From an uncultured Mycolicibacterium sp. (GTDB lineage: Bacteria; Actinomycetota; Actinomycetes; Mycobacteriales; Mycobacteriaceae): a stretch of DNA of 40,296 bases. How positions within the stretch are numbered: the stretch's first letter is position 1; each line of letters starts with the position of its first letter. The notes below the pieces were generated by a model that was given only the letters and a program-made list of their open reading frames with translations, did not search any database and was not told the DNA's origin. This document shows, piece by piece, positions 15,200-24,122 of the stretch. Location of the stretch: positions 1 to 40,296 of the forward strand of contig CAMFLL010000018.1 in the NCBI GenBank assembly GCA_945957405.1, read 5' to 3'. The translations under genes were made by a program, and so were the position numbers.

Positions 15200-15985
15200 A
15201 TGAGTCACTCGCTCGATTACGAGGTCAACTGCTCGATCCTGTTCACCGAGCTGCCCCTGCTGGAACGCGCTGCCGCGGCCAAGCAGGCCGGCTTCGACGG
15301 CGTCGAGTTCTGGTGGCCGTTCACCGAGGCCGTGCCCGCCGACAAAGACGTCGAGGCATTCATCGCGTCGATTCACGACGCCGGCGTGCAGCTCGTGGGG
15401 CTGAACTTCTTCGCGGGCGACATGCCGGGCGGCGACCGCGGTCTCGTGTCGTGGCCCGGCCGGGCCGCCGAATTCCGTGACAACATCGACGTCACGGTCG
15501 GTATCGGAGAACGACTGGGTTGTAAGGCTTTCAACGCGCTGTACGGCAACCGCGTCGACGGCGTGGCGCCGCAGGAACAGGACGAACTCGGCCGGGAGAA
15601 CCTCGCGCTCGCCGCCAAGGGCGCCGCGCGGATCGGCGGCACCGTCCTGGTCGAGCCGGTCAGCGGGGCGCCGGCGTATCCGTTGCTCACCGCCGCCGAC
15701 GCGCTCGCAGTCATCGACCGGGCCGGCGAGGCGAACATCGGGCTGCTCGCCGACCTCTATCACCTCGCGGTCAACGGTGACGATGTCGACAAGGTCATCG
15801 CCGAGCACACCGATCGGGTCGCGCACGTGCAGATCGCCGACGCCCCTGGCCGCAACGAGCCGGGCACCGGTTCACTGCCGCTCCTGCGTCAACTCGCGGA
15901 CCTCCAGGCCAATGGGTACGACGGTTGGGTCGGCCTCGAATACAAGCCATCGGGTGCTTCCGCGGACAGCTTCGGCTGGATTTGA
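15200..15985 (+). CDS. hyi: Hydroxypyruvate isomerase
   Basis: A 261-residue TIM-barrel isomerase interconverting hydroxypyruvate and tartronate semialdehyde. The two catalytic glutamates of the family fit Glu152 (VLVEPVSG) and Glu247 (GLEYKPSG), and the metal-site region around LADLYHLAVN and the AHVQIADAPGRNEPG segment are typical. The ATG at 15200 has AGAGG 5 nt upstream; a GTG six bases earlier is less well placed. It is the first gene of the rightward operon, and the box 4 palindrome sits just upstream. It works with the next two genes on C3 acids formed from glyoxylate. Confidence 0.92.
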   Translation: MSHSLDYEVNCSILFTELPLLERAAAAKQAGFDGVEFWWPFTEAVPADKDVEAFIASIHDAGVQLVGLNFFAGDMPGGDRGLVSWPGRAAEFRDNIDVTVGIGERLGCKAFNALYGNRVDGVAPQEQDELGRENLALAAKGAARIGGTVLVEPVSGAPAYPLLTAADALAVIDRAGEANIGLLADLYHLAVNGDDVDKVIAEHTDRVAHVQIADAPGRNEPGTGSLPLLRQLADLQANGYDGWVGLEYKPSGASADSFGWI

Positions 15986-16016
15986 GAGACCCGGAATTGA
16001 AGAGAAGGAGCACAGC

Positions 16017-16901
16017 ATGACCAACATTGCCTTCATCGGACTCGGGATCATGGGCAGCCCCATGGCGGTCCATCTCGCGAAGGCCGGCCATCAGGTCACC
16101 GGATACAACCGGTCACCGGACAAGGCCGCGCCGCTGGTCGACGCGGGCGGCCGGGCTGCGGATTCGGTCGCGGACGCCGTTCGTGACGCCGACGTGGTCT
16201 GCCTGATGGTGCCGGACTCGCCCGACGTGTCCGACGTGCTCACCGGCGAGAACGGCGTGTTCGACAACGCGAAGGACGGCACGCTCGTCATCGATTTCTC
16301 GAGCATCCGGCCCGATGTCACCACCCAGCTCGCCGAGCAGGCGGCGGCCAGGGGTCTGCGTCTGGTGGATGCACCTGTGTCAGGTGGTGAGGCGGGTGCC
16401 AAGAATGCGGCGCTGTCGATCATGGTCGGCGGCCGAGCCGAGGATTTCGAGGCGGCCAAACCCTTGCTGGACGTGGTGGGCAAGACCGTCGTCCACGTCG
16501 GTCCCAGTGGGGCGGGCCAGACGGTCAAGGCGGCCAATCAGTTGATCGTCGCGGCCAATATCGAGGCACTGGCCGAGGCGGTCGTGTTTCTCGAGGCCTA
16601 CGGCGTCGACACCGCCGCGGCCCTGGACGTGCTCGGCGGTGGCCTGGCGGGCTCCAAGGTGCTGGACCAGAAGAAGCAGAACATGCTCGATCGTTCGTTT
16701 ACGCCGGGTTTTCGGATCGCCTTGCATCACAAAGATCTCGGCATCGTCACCGCGGCCGCACGTGAGGCGGGCGTGGTGATACCGCTGGGCGCGATCGTCG
16801 CCCAGCTGATGGCAAGCTCCCTCGCCAACGGCGACGGCGGGCTCGACCACTCCGGACTGCTGCGCGGTGTGGAGCGACTGAGCGGAAGGACTCAATCATG
16901 A
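16017..16901 (+). CDS. glxR: Tartronate semialdehyde reductase (2-hydroxy-3-oxopropionate reductase)
   Basis: A 294-residue beta-hydroxyacid dehydrogenase that reduces tartronate semialdehyde to D-glycerate. The N-terminal nucleotide-binding motif is GLGIMG (8-13), the substrate motif is [10 protein letters not shown], the catalytic Lys is Lys171 in [11 protein letters not shown], and the C-terminal HHKDLGI is typical. AGAAGGAG lies 6 nt before the ATG; the longer open frame starting near 15477 overlaps hyi and is not used. The stop overlaps the gcl start by ATGA. The order hyi-glxR-gcl-glxK identifies the glycerate route for glyoxylate, favouring this role over 3-hydroxyisobutyrate dehydrogenase. 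Confidence 0.93.
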   Translation: MTNIAFIGLGIMGSPMAVHLAKAGHQVTGYNRSPDKAAPLVDAGGRAADSVADAVRDADVVCLMVPDSPDVSDVLTGENGVFDNAKDGTLVIDFSSIRPDVTTQLAEQAAARGLRLVDAPVSGGEAGAKNAALSIMVGGRAEDFEAAKPLLDVVGKTVVHVGPSGAGQTVKAANQLIVAANIEALAEAVVFLEAYGVDTAAALDVLGGGLAGSKVLDQKKQNMLDRSFTPGFRIALHHKDLGIVTAAAREAGVVIPLGAIVAQLMASSLANGDGGLDHSGLLRGVERLSGRTQS

Positions 16902-18673
16902 CGAAGATGCGGGCGGTCGATGCCGCCGTGCTGATCCTCGAAAGAGAGGGCGCGACACAGGCTTTCGGCCTGCCCGGGGCGGCGATCAACCCGTTCTACA
17001 GCGCCATGCGAGCCCACGGCGGCATCAAGCACGTTCTCGCCCGGCACGTCGAGGCGGCCTCCCACATGGCCGAGGGCTACACCAGGGCCAAAGCGGGCAA
17101 CATCGGTGTGTGCATCGGCACGTCGGGCCCTGCCGGTACCGACATGATCACCGGGCTGTATTCCGCGTCCGCCGACTCGATCCCGATCCTGTGCATCACG
17201 GGCCAGGCGCCGGTGGCCAAACTGCACAAAGAGGACTTCCAGGCGATCAACATCTCCGACATCGCCAAGCCCGTCACGAAATGGTCGGTGACGGTGATGG
17301 AAGCCGCGCAGGTGCCAGGGACCTTCCAGAAGGCGTTCCAGGTGATGCGTGAGGGCCGGCCCGGTCCCGTGCTCATCGACCTGCCGATGGACGTGCAGCT
17401 CGGCGAAATCGATTTCGACATCGACAGTTACGAGCCGCTGCCCGTCCCCAAGCCGGCCGCGACCCGCCGGCAGGCAGAAAAGGCACTGGCCATGATGGCC
17501 GCAGCGGATCGGCCCCTCATTGTGGCCGGCGGCGGCGTGGTCAATGCCGACGCCGCCGACCTGTTGGTGGCACTGGCCGAGATCACCGGGGTGCCCGTCG
17601 TCCCGACGTTGATGGGGTGGGGCACCATCCCCGACGACCATCCATTGATGGCGGGCATGGTGGGGCTGCAGACCTCGCACCGCTACGGCAACGCCACGAT
17701 GCTCGAATCGGACTTCGTGCTCGGTGTCGGTAACCGCTGGGCCAACCGGCACACCGGCGGTGTCGACACGTACACGAAGGGCAGAACCTTCGTGCACGTC
17801 GACATCGAGCCGACGCAGATCGGTCGCGTGTTCGCGCCCGACTACGCCATCGTCTCCGACGCCAAGGCCGCGCTCGAGGTCTTCGTGGAGGTGGCCAAGG
17901 AGCTCTATGCCGAAGGCAGGCTGCCCGATCGCGGCGCGTGGGCCGAATCGTGCCGGGTGCGCCGGCGAAGTATGTTGCGCAGGACCAACTTCGATGATGT
18001 CCCGATCAAACCGCAGCGGGTGTACCAGGAGATGAACAAGGCGTTCGGGCCCGAGACCCGCTACGTCAGCACCATCGGCCTGTCGCAGATCCAGGCCGCG
18101 CAGTTGTTGCACGTGTACAAGCCGCGACACTGGATCAACGCCGGGCAGGCGGGCCCGCTCGGATGGACCGTCCCGGCGACCCTCGGAGTGGCGACCGCCG
18201 ATCCGGACTCGCCGGTCGTCGCGCTGTCGGGTGACTACGACTTCCAGTTCCTCATCGAGGAACTCGCGGTCGGGGCCCAGTTCAACATCGGATACATCCA
18301 TGTCGTCGTGAACAACTCGTATCTTGGCCTGATCCGGCAATCCCAGCGCGGCTTCGAAATGGACTACTGCGTGCAGCTGTCCTTCGAGAATGTCAACAGC
18401 CCCGAGCTTGGGGCCTACGGAGTCGATCACGTCAAGGTGGCGGAAGGGTTGGGCTGTAAGGCAATCCGCGTCACCGAACCCGACGATCTGTTGCCCGCGT
18501 TCGAGCGCGCCAAGGAGCTCATGAGGGAACACCGGTTACCCGTTGTGGTCGAGGTCATCCTCGAACGGGTCACCAATGTCTCGATGGGCACCGAGATCGA
18601 CAACGTCGTCGAGTTCGAGGAACTCGCCTTGGCCGGCGAGGACGCTCCCACGGCGATCGCACTGCTGGACTGA
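16898..18673 (+). CDS. gcl: Glyoxylate carboligase (tartronate-semialdehyde synthase)
   Basis: A 591-residue thiamine-diphosphate enzyme that joins two glyoxylates into tartronate semialdehyde with loss of CO2. The diagnostic feature is Val51 in [13 protein letters not shown], replacing the Glu that nearly all other ThDP enzymes use to activate the cofactor; E. coli Gcl has Val at the same number. The ThDP/Mg motif runs from SGDYDFQFL to VVVNNSYLG, and length equals known Gcl. The enzyme also carries FAD structurally in the family. Start overlaps glxR by ATGA; glycerate kinase follows after 23 nt. The glyoxylate here should come from allantoin breakdown. Confidence 0.96.
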   Translation: MTKMRAVDAAVLILEREGATQAFGLPGAAINPFYSAMRAHGGIKHVLARHVEAASHMAEGYTRAKAGNIGVCIGTSGPAGTDMITGLYSASADSIPILCITGQAPVAKLHKEDFQAINISDIAKPVTKWSVTVMEAAQVPGTFQKAFQVMREGRPGPVLIDLPMDVQLGEIDFDIDSYEPLPVPKPAATRRQAEKALAMMAAADRPLIVAGGGVVNADAADLLVALAEITGVPVVPTLMGWGTIPDDHPLMAGMVGLQTSHRYGNATMLESDFVLGVGNRWANRHTGGVDTYTKGRTFVHVDIEPTQIGRVFAPDYAIVSDAKAALEVFVEVAKELYAEGRLPDRGAWAESCRVRRRSMLRRTNFDDVPIKPQRVYQEMNKAFGPETRYVSTIGLSQIQAAQLLHVYKPRHWINAGQAGPLGWTVPATLGVATADPDSPVVALSGDYDFQFLIEELAVGAQFNIGYIHVVVNNSYLGLIRQSQRGFEMDYCVQLSFENVNSPELGAYGVDHVKVAEGLGCKAIRVTEPDDLLPAFERAKELMREHRLPVVVEVILERVTNVSMGTEIDNVVEFEELALAGEDAPTAIALLD

Positions 18674-18696
18674 CTTTCGCGCGGATTGGAACGAGC

Positions 18697-19887
18697 ATGC
18701 CCACCGTGCTGATCGCATCGGACAAGTTCAAGGGGTCGCTCACCGCCGCGCAGGTGGCAGACGCTGTTGCGGAGGGGGTGCGCCGGGCCCGTCCGGACGC
18801 GCAGGTCGGTTCGGTCCCGGTCGCCGACGGCGGCGACGGCACCGTCGCCGCCGCCCTGGCTGCCGGATTCGAACACGTTGCCGTGGTGGCCTCGGGACCG
18901 ACGGGTGAGCCGGTGCACACCGGTTACGCGCGCCGCGCGAACGTGGCCGTCGTCGAGATGGCGGACATCTGCGGGTTGACGCGACTGCCCGGCGGGGTGC
19001 TCGCCCCGTTGAGCGCGTCGAGCCGGGGTGTCGGCGAGGTGATGGCCGCAGCCATCGATGCCGGCTGCGACACGGTGATCCTCGGGATCGGCGGCTCGGC
19101 GAGCACCGACGGGGGCGCCGGTCTGCTCGCCGGGCTCGGCGCCGCGCTCCTGGACGCCGATGGGGTCCCGGTGCCGGACGGCGGCGCCGGACTCGTCCGG
19201 ATCGCACGCGTCGATCTGGCGGCACTGCGCGACCGCGTGGCGGGCGTTCACGTCATCCTGGCCAGTGATGTCGACAACCCGCTCACCGGGCCCACAGGAG
19301 CGGCCGCGGTATACGGACCGCAGAAGGGCGCCACCCCCGGGCAGGTGCGTGACCTCGACGATGCGCTGGCGCACTTCGCGGACATCGTGGCCGCGGCAGT
19401 GTTTTCCGGGTGTACCGGCTCTGCCGGTGGAGCGGGCGTCGACGTGCGCGATCATCCGGGTGCCGGTGCGGCGGGTGGAACCGGCTTCGCCGCGCTCGCC
19501 GTTTTCGGCGCCGAACTCCGGCCCGGCGCCGAGTTGGTGCTCGAGCTGGTCGGATTCGCCGATCGACTCAGCGGCGTTGACCTCGTCGTGACCGGCGAAG
19601 GCGCCCTTGACGAGCAGACGCTGCACGGCGAGGCGCCGGCGGGCGTCGCGATGGCCTCCGCCGCCGCGGGCATCCCGGTGGCCGCGGTATGCGGCCGCAA
19701 CCTACTCGATGCCGAATCACTACGCGGGGCGGGCATCGTTGCGGCTTACGCCCTCACCGACATCGAGCCCGATGTGCAGAAGTGCATCGCCGACCCGGCA
19801 CCCCTGTTGGTGCGACTGGGCGAACAGATGGCCACCGACCTTCTGTCAAACGAAGGTGTGGCCAGTAAAGACCGAGTACGAAGGTAG
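18697..19887 (+). CDS. glxK: Glycerate kinase (GlxK/GarK type)
   Basis: A 396-residue glycerate kinase of the type I (GarK/GlxK) family, phosphorylating D-glycerate with ATP, normally to 2-phosphoglycerate. Family blocks are SDKFKGSLTA at the N-terminus, VPVADGGDGT, LGIGGSASTDGGAG and VTGEGALDEQTLHGEAP. It completes the conversion of two glyoxylates into a glycolytic intermediate. It lies 23 nt after gcl and 5 nt before the NCS1 permease. The length is slightly above the usual 380 residues, with a short hydrophilic tail. Confidence 0.93.
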   Translation: MPTVLIASDKFKGSLTAAQVADAVAEGVRRARPDAQVGSVPVADGGDGTVAAALAAGFEHVAVVASGPTGEPVHTGYARRANVAVVEMADICGLTRLPGGVLAPLSASSRGVGEVMAAAIDAGCDTVILGIGGSASTDGGAGLLAGLGAALLDADGVPVPDGGAGLVRIARVDLAALRDRVAGVHVILASDVDNPLTGPTGAAAVYGPQKGATPGQVRDLDDALAHFADIVAAAVFSGCTGSAGGAGVDVRDHPGAGAAGGTGFAALAVFGAELRPGAELVLELVGFADRLSGVDLVVTGEGALDEQTLHGEAPAGVAMASAAAGIPVAAVCGRNLLDAESLRGAGIVAAYALTDIEPDVQKCIADPAPLLVRLGEQMATDLLSNEGVASKDRVRR

Positions 19888-19892
19888 GAATC

Positions 19893-21374
19893 ATGAGCGA
19901 CTCCACCATCAGCGGGTCCGAGGCCATGGAACCGAGCCCGCGGCTGTACAACGAGGATCTCGCGCCCGCCCGTGAGCGGAACTGGGGCACCTACAGCCTG
20001 TTCGCGATGTGGATGTCCGACGTGCACAGCATCGGCGGTTACACCTTCGCCGCGGGCTTGTTCTTCACCGGACTGGTCGGGTGGCAGGTGTTCGTCGCGC
20101 TGGTGCTCGGCATCACCGTGGTCTTCTTTCTGATGAACCTCACGGGGTTCGCCGGCCAGGCCACCGGGGTGCCGTACCCGGTGATCGCGCGTATTTCGTT
20201 CGGTGTGTTCGGCGCCAACCTCGCCGCCCTGATCCGGGCGGTGATCGCGATCGCCTGGTACGGGATCCAGACCTGGCTGGCCTCACAGGCCGTGGTGGTG
20301 CTCGCGATAGCGGCGTGGCCCGGGCTCGCCGACCACCGTGGCGTGAACTTCCTCGGCCTCGACATGCTCGGCTGGGCGGCGTTCGCCGTCTTGTGGGTGC
20401 TGCAACTCCTGGTCATCCGACGCGGTATGGAGACGGTGCGGCGCTTCCAGGACTGGGCCGGTCCGGCCATCTGGGTGGTGATGTTCATCCTCGCGGCGTG
20501 GATCGTCATCGAGGCCGGGTCGGACTTCTCGCTGAACCTGACCGATGAACAGAAGACCGGCGGCGCCGCCGTGCAGGCCTTCCTGGTGGCATGCGCACTG
20601 ACCATCACCTACTTCTCGACGCTGCTGCTGAACTTCTGTGACTTCTCCCGGTTCGCGCCGGACCGGCGCACCGTTGTGCGGGGCAACATCTGGGGTCTGC
20701 CGGTCAACTTCATGGCGTTCGCGGTTGTCACGGTTGCGGTGACGGCGGGCAGCATCGCGGTGTTCGGCGAGGCGATCACCGACCCTGTCGAGATCGTCGC
20801 CAGGATCGACAATGTCTGGGTCACGGTCATCGGTGCCATCACATTCGTCATCGCGACCATCGGCATCAACGTCGTCGCGAATTTCGTGTCGGCGAGCTAT
20901 GACCTCGCGAACGTCGCACCCAAGCACATCGACTTCCGCCGCGGCGGGTTGATCAGTGCCATCGCGGCCGTGGTGATCACACCGTGGCACCTGTACAGCA
21001 GCCCCGGTGCGATCTTCTACTTCCTGGGCGGCCTCGGCGCGCTGCTCGGACCGATCTTCGGTGTGATCTTCACCGACTACTATCTCATCAGGCGGCAACG
21101 GGTTTCGGTCCCCGAGCTCTACCTGGACGACCCGCGCAGCCGGTACTACTACAAGCACGGCTGGAATCCGAAGGCGCTCATCGCCGGTACCACCGCCGCG
21201 GTGTTCTCGTTGTTCGTCGCGTTCTTCAAACCGTGGGAGGCATGGTCGGCGTTCTCCTGGTTCGTCGGCGTCATCATCGCCGCAGTGGTGTACTACGCGA
21301 TCACCTCGCGCGACATGCGGCAACCGGAGTTGGCCGACACCACGACAATTCAGCCCAAGGAGGCGCAAGCATGA
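19893..21374 (+). CDS. NCS1 family permease, probable allantoin transporter
   Basis: A 493-residue nucleobase:cation symporter-1 with the RLYNEDLAPARERNWG N-terminal block and about 12 membrane segments. It starts 5 nt after glycerate kinase (AGGA upstream of the ATG) and overlaps allantoinase by ATGA. Being translationally coupled to allantoinase makes allantoin the likely substrate (PucI-like), although hydantoins or other nucleobases cannot be excluded from sequence. It is a close paralogue of the permease at 670-2169; both keep YTFAAGLF, PYPV(I/V)(A/S)R(I/M)S and GGLGALLGP(I/F)FG. Confidence 0.92.
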   Translation: MSDSTISGSEAMEPSPRLYNEDLAPARERNWGTYSLFAMWMSDVHSIGGYTFAAGLFFTGLVGWQVFVALVLGITVVFFLMNLTGFAGQATGVPYPVIARISFGVFGANLAALIRAVIAIAWYGIQTWLASQAVVVLAIAAWPGLADHRGVNFLGLDMLGWAAFAVLWVLQLLVIRRGMETVRRFQDWAGPAIWVVMFILAAWIVIEAGSDFSLNLTDEQKTGGAAVQAFLVACALTITYFSTLLLNFCDFSRFAPDRRTVVRGNIWGLPVNFMAFAVVTVAVTAGSIAVFGEAITDPVEIVARIDNVWVTVIGAITFVIATIGINVVANFVSASYDLANVAPKHIDFRRGGLISAIAAVVITPWHLYSSPGAIFYFLGGLGALLGPIFGVIFTDYYLIRRQRVSVPELYLDDPRSRYYYKHGWNPKALIAGTTAAVFSLFVAFFKPWEAWSAFSWFVGVIIAAVVYYAITSRDMRQPELADTTTIQPKEAQA

Positions 21375-22711
21375 CCGAACTCGATCTGGTGATCCGTGCT
21401 CCCCGCCTGATCAGCACGGCCGGTGAGGTCGGCCGCATCGTCGGCGTCAAAGATGGCACCGTCGTTGCCATCGAGCCGCTCGATTCGGACCTGACCGCAC
21501 CGCGGACCATCGAACTCTCCGATGACGAAGCACTGCTGCCGGGAATTGTCGACTCCCACGTCCACGTCAACGACCCCGGTCGCACCGAGTGGGAGGGGTT
21601 CGCCAGCGCGACGAAGGCCGCTGCGGCAGGCGGCGTGACAACACTGATCGACATGCCGCTCAACAGCATCCCGCCCACTGTCGACATCGCCGCACTCGAA
21701 GTGAAGCGCAAGACCGCAGAAGGCCAGGCGCACATCGACGTCGGCTTCTGGGGCGGTGCGATACCAGGCAACGTGGCCGACTTGCGACCGTTGTACGACG
21801 CGGGCGTGTTCGGGTTCAAGTGCTTCCTGCTGCACTCCGGTGTCGACGAGTTCCCCCCGCTCGACCCCGACCAGCTCGAAGCGGCCATGCGTGAAATCGC
21901 GTCGTTCGACGGGTTGATGATCGTGCACGCCGAGGACACCCATGCGATCGAGCATGCGCCGACGGCGCACGGCGAGACGTACACCAACTTCTTGTCCTCC
22001 CGACCCAGGGGGGCTGAGAATCTCGCCATCGCCCAGGTGATCGAACTGGCCCGGTGGACGGGCTGTCGCGTGCACATCCTGCACGTCTCCAGCTCAGATG
22101 CGCTGCCGATGATCGCCACCGCACGGCGCGACGGTATCCGCATCACGGCCGAGACCTGCCCGCATTACCTGACCTTCGCGTCCGAGGAGATCCCCGACGG
22201 CGCAACGCAATACAAGTGTTGTCCGCCGATCAGGGAAGTAGGTAACCGGGAGCTGCTGTGGCGGGGCCTCGGTGAGGGAGTGATCGACCTCGTCGTCTCC
22301 GACCATTCGCCGTCGACGGTGGACCTGAAGTGCCTCGACATCGGCGACTTCGGGGTGGCCTGGGGCGGGATCTCGTCGCTGCAGCTCGGCCTTTCCGCCG
22401 TGTGGACCCAGGCCCGTCAACGGGGTTACACCCTGGTCGACGTCTGCCGATGGATGTGTCAGGCGCCGGCGAAGCAGACCGGTCTACGCAGGAAGGGCCG
22501 TATCGACATCGGGTACGACGCCGACTTCTGCGTTTTCGCGCCCGACGACGCCTTCGTCGTCGACGTGCACCGGCTGCACCACAAGAACGCCATCACCCCG
22601 TATGACGGTCGTCCGCTGGCCGGTCAGGTGCGTAGCACCTGGTTGCGGGGTGAGCAGATCAACATCGACGACGAGCCGGCGGGCCGGCTCCTGAACAGAG
22701 GTGGAGCATGA
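21371..22711 (+). CDS. allB: Allantoinase
   Basis: A 446-residue amidohydrolase opening the hydantoin ring of allantoin to give allantoate. The binuclear metal ligands are visible: His63 and His65 (DSHVHVNDPG), Lys150 (FGFKCF, to be carboxylated), His186 (IVHAED), His238 (ILHVSSSD) and Asp311 (VVSDHSPS). The HVHVNDPGRTEWEGF block is typical of allantoinases rather than dihydroorotases or hydantoinases. It overlaps the upstream NCS1 permease and the downstream ureidoglycine aminohydrolase by ATGA at both ends. The next enzyme, allantoate amidohydrolase, is not in the window. Confidence 0.95.
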   Translation: MTELDLVIRAPRLISTAGEVGRIVGVKDGTVVAIEPLDSDLTAPRTIELSDDEALLPGIVDSHVHVNDPGRTEWEGFASATKAAAAGGVTTLIDMPLNSIPPTVDIAALEVKRKTAEGQAHIDVGFWGGAIPGNVADLRPLYDAGVFGFKCFLLHSGVDEFPPLDPDQLEAAMREIASFDGLMIVHAEDTHAIEHAPTAHGETYTNFLSSRPRGAENLAIAQVIELARWTGCRVHILHVSSSDALPMIATARRDGIRITAETCPHYLTFASEEIPDGATQYKCCPPIREVGNRELLWRGLGEGVIDLVVSDHSPSTVDLKCLDIGDFGVAWGGISSLQLGLSAVWTQARQRGYTLVDVCRWMCQAPAKQTGLRRKGRIDIGYDADFCVFAPDDAFVVDVHRLHHKNAITPYDGRPLAGQVRSTWLRGEQINIDDEPAGRLLNRGGA

Positions 22712-23550
22712 GTAGCAACGACACGCCGCGGTACTACGCGCCGACCGGCGGGCATCCGTCACAGACCGAGTTGACCACCGACCGTGCGGTTTTCACGGAG
22801 GCGTACGCCGTTCTTCCGCGTGGCACCATGCGTGACATCGTCACCAGTAACCTGCCGTTCTGGGACAACACCCGGCTGTGGGTGATCGCACGGCCGCTGT
22901 CCGGATTCGCGGAAACGTTCTCGCAGTACATCGTCGAGGTCTCGCCCGGCGGCGGAAGTGACCGGCCCGAACTCGACCCAGGGGCCGAAGGTGTGCTGTT
23001 CGTCGTCGGGGGCGGGTTCACCCTCGTTCTCAACGGCGACAAGCACGACCTGACTGCCGGTGGATACGCGTTCCTGCCGCCCGGCTGCGAATGGACACTG
23101 CGCAACAACACCGCCGAGGCGGCCCGCTTCCACTGGATCCGTAAGGCGTACGAGCGCGTCGAAGGCCTGGAGTTGCCGGAGCCGTTCGTCACCAATGAGA
23201 TTGACGTCGAAGGCATCGCGATGACGGGCACCGAAGGGCGTTGGACCACGCAACGGTTTGCCGACCCGGCCGATGTCCGCCACGACATGCACGTCAACAT
23301 CGTCAACTTCGAGCCCGGCGGTGTGATCCCGTTCCCGGAGACGCATGTCATGGAACACGGTCTCTATGTGCTCGAGGGGAAGGCGGTCTACCTGCTCAAC
23401 AAGGACTGGGTCGAGGTCCAGGAGGGCGACTTCATGTGGTTGCGCGCCTTCTGCCCGCAGGCCTGCTATGCGGGCGGCCCGGGGCGCTTCCGGTACCTGC
23501 TCTACAAGGACGTCAACAGGCACGCCAAGCTCAGCCGGCAGTTCGTCTGA
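22708..23550 (+). CDS. allE: (S)-ureidoglycine aminohydrolase
   Basis: A 280-residue bicupin that releases ammonia from (S)-ureidoglycine to give (S)-ureidoglycolate. The C-terminal cupin carries the Mn ligand set Glu211, His213, His217 and Gln251 (ETHVMEH and CPQACYAG), with the same spacing (2, 4, 34) as the characterised plant enzyme; the N-terminal cupin lacks metal ligands, as in the family. It overlaps allantoinase by ATGA and ends the rightward operon. Its substrate is formed from allantoate by an amidohydrolase that is not encoded in the window. Confidence 0.93.
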   Translation: MSSNDTPRYYAPTGGHPSQTELTTDRAVFTEAYAVLPRGTMRDIVTSNLPFWDNTRLWVIARPLSGFAETFSQYIVEVSPGGGSDRPELDPGAEGVLFVVGGGFTLVLNGDKHDLTAGGYAFLPPGCEWTLRNNTAEAARFHWIRKAYERVEGLELPEPFVTNEIDVEGIAMTGTEGRWTTQRFADPADVRHDMHVNIVNFEPGGVIPFPETHVMEHGLYVLEGKAVYLLNKDWVEVQEGDFMWLRAFCPQACYAGGPGRFRYLLYKDVNRHAKLSRQFV

Positions 23551-23591
23551 GGCACTGCGCCGGGTCGCGCCGCTGACATGCGACCGCAAAC

Positions 23592-23597
23592 TATGAT
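23592..23597 (+). promoter_or_regulatory. Candidate -10 element for a leaderless Lrp/AsnC transcript
   Basis: TATGAT fits the mycobacterial TANNNT element and ends 6 nt before the ATG at 23604. No Shine-Dalgarno is present, so transcription probably starts at or beside the start codon. Confidence 0.45.
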
Positions 23598-23603
23598 GGG
23601 ACC

Positions 23604-24122
23604 ATGCCTGCAGAGGGGAAGTCCGCGCCGAATCGTCGCGCCGCTCCAACAGATCTCGCAGCTCCACAGGGCGTAGACGTCTCCACTGTCGACGAGACCG
23701 ACCGTCAGATCATTCGCCTGCTGTGTGCGAACGGTCGGGCCAGCAATGTCGAGATCGCCAAGACCATCGGCGTCACCGAGACCACCGTGCGCAAGCGGAT
23801 CGCCCGACTGTTGTCGACGGGCGCCATTGAGGTGGTGGCCATCCCGAGCCCCAGCCTCACGGGGCTGAATCTGTCGGCGATCATCGGGATCTCGACAGAG
23901 CTACACCATTTGCGCAGCGTCTGCCGCAGCCTGGCGGCGCTGCCGGAGGTGCGCTACTGCGGTTACTCCACCGGCCGCTTCGACTTGATCATCGAGGCGT
24001 TCTTCGCCGACCAGGCGCACGTGCTGAGCTTCACCACCGACGTGCTCGGCGCCATGGAGGGCATCACGGCCGTGGAGACCTCGTTGATCCTGCAGATCGA
24101 GAAGTTCAGTTTCGAGTGGTAG
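23604..24122 (+). CDS. Lrp/AsnC family transcriptional regulator
   Basis: A 172-residue regulator with an N-terminal winged helix-turn-helix (about residues 27-85, VDETDRQIIRLLCANGRAS through TETTVRKRIARLL) and a C-terminal RAM/ligand-binding domain (VRYCGYSTGRFDLIIEAFF). About 25 disordered residues precede the DNA-binding domain. It stands 53 nt after the allE stop with its own candidate -10 and no Shine-Dalgarno, so it is probably expressed separately and leaderless. Its 3' end overlaps the convergent APC permease gene by 17 nt. The target could be the flanking purine operon or the adjacent permease/GS operon; this is inference from position. Confidence 0.9.
   Translation: MPAEGKSAPNRRAAPTDLAAPQGVDVSTVDETDRQIIRLLCANGRASNVEIAKTIGVTETTVRKRIARLLSTGAIEVVAIPSPSLTGLNLSAIIGISTELHHLRSVCRSLAALPEVRYCGYSTGRFDLIIEAFFADQAHVLSFTTDVLGAMEGITAVETSLILQIEKFSFEW

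Noticed and set aside
16892..18532. 546-codon open frame on the - strand
   Set aside because: Antisense to gcl, whose protein has all expected motifs.
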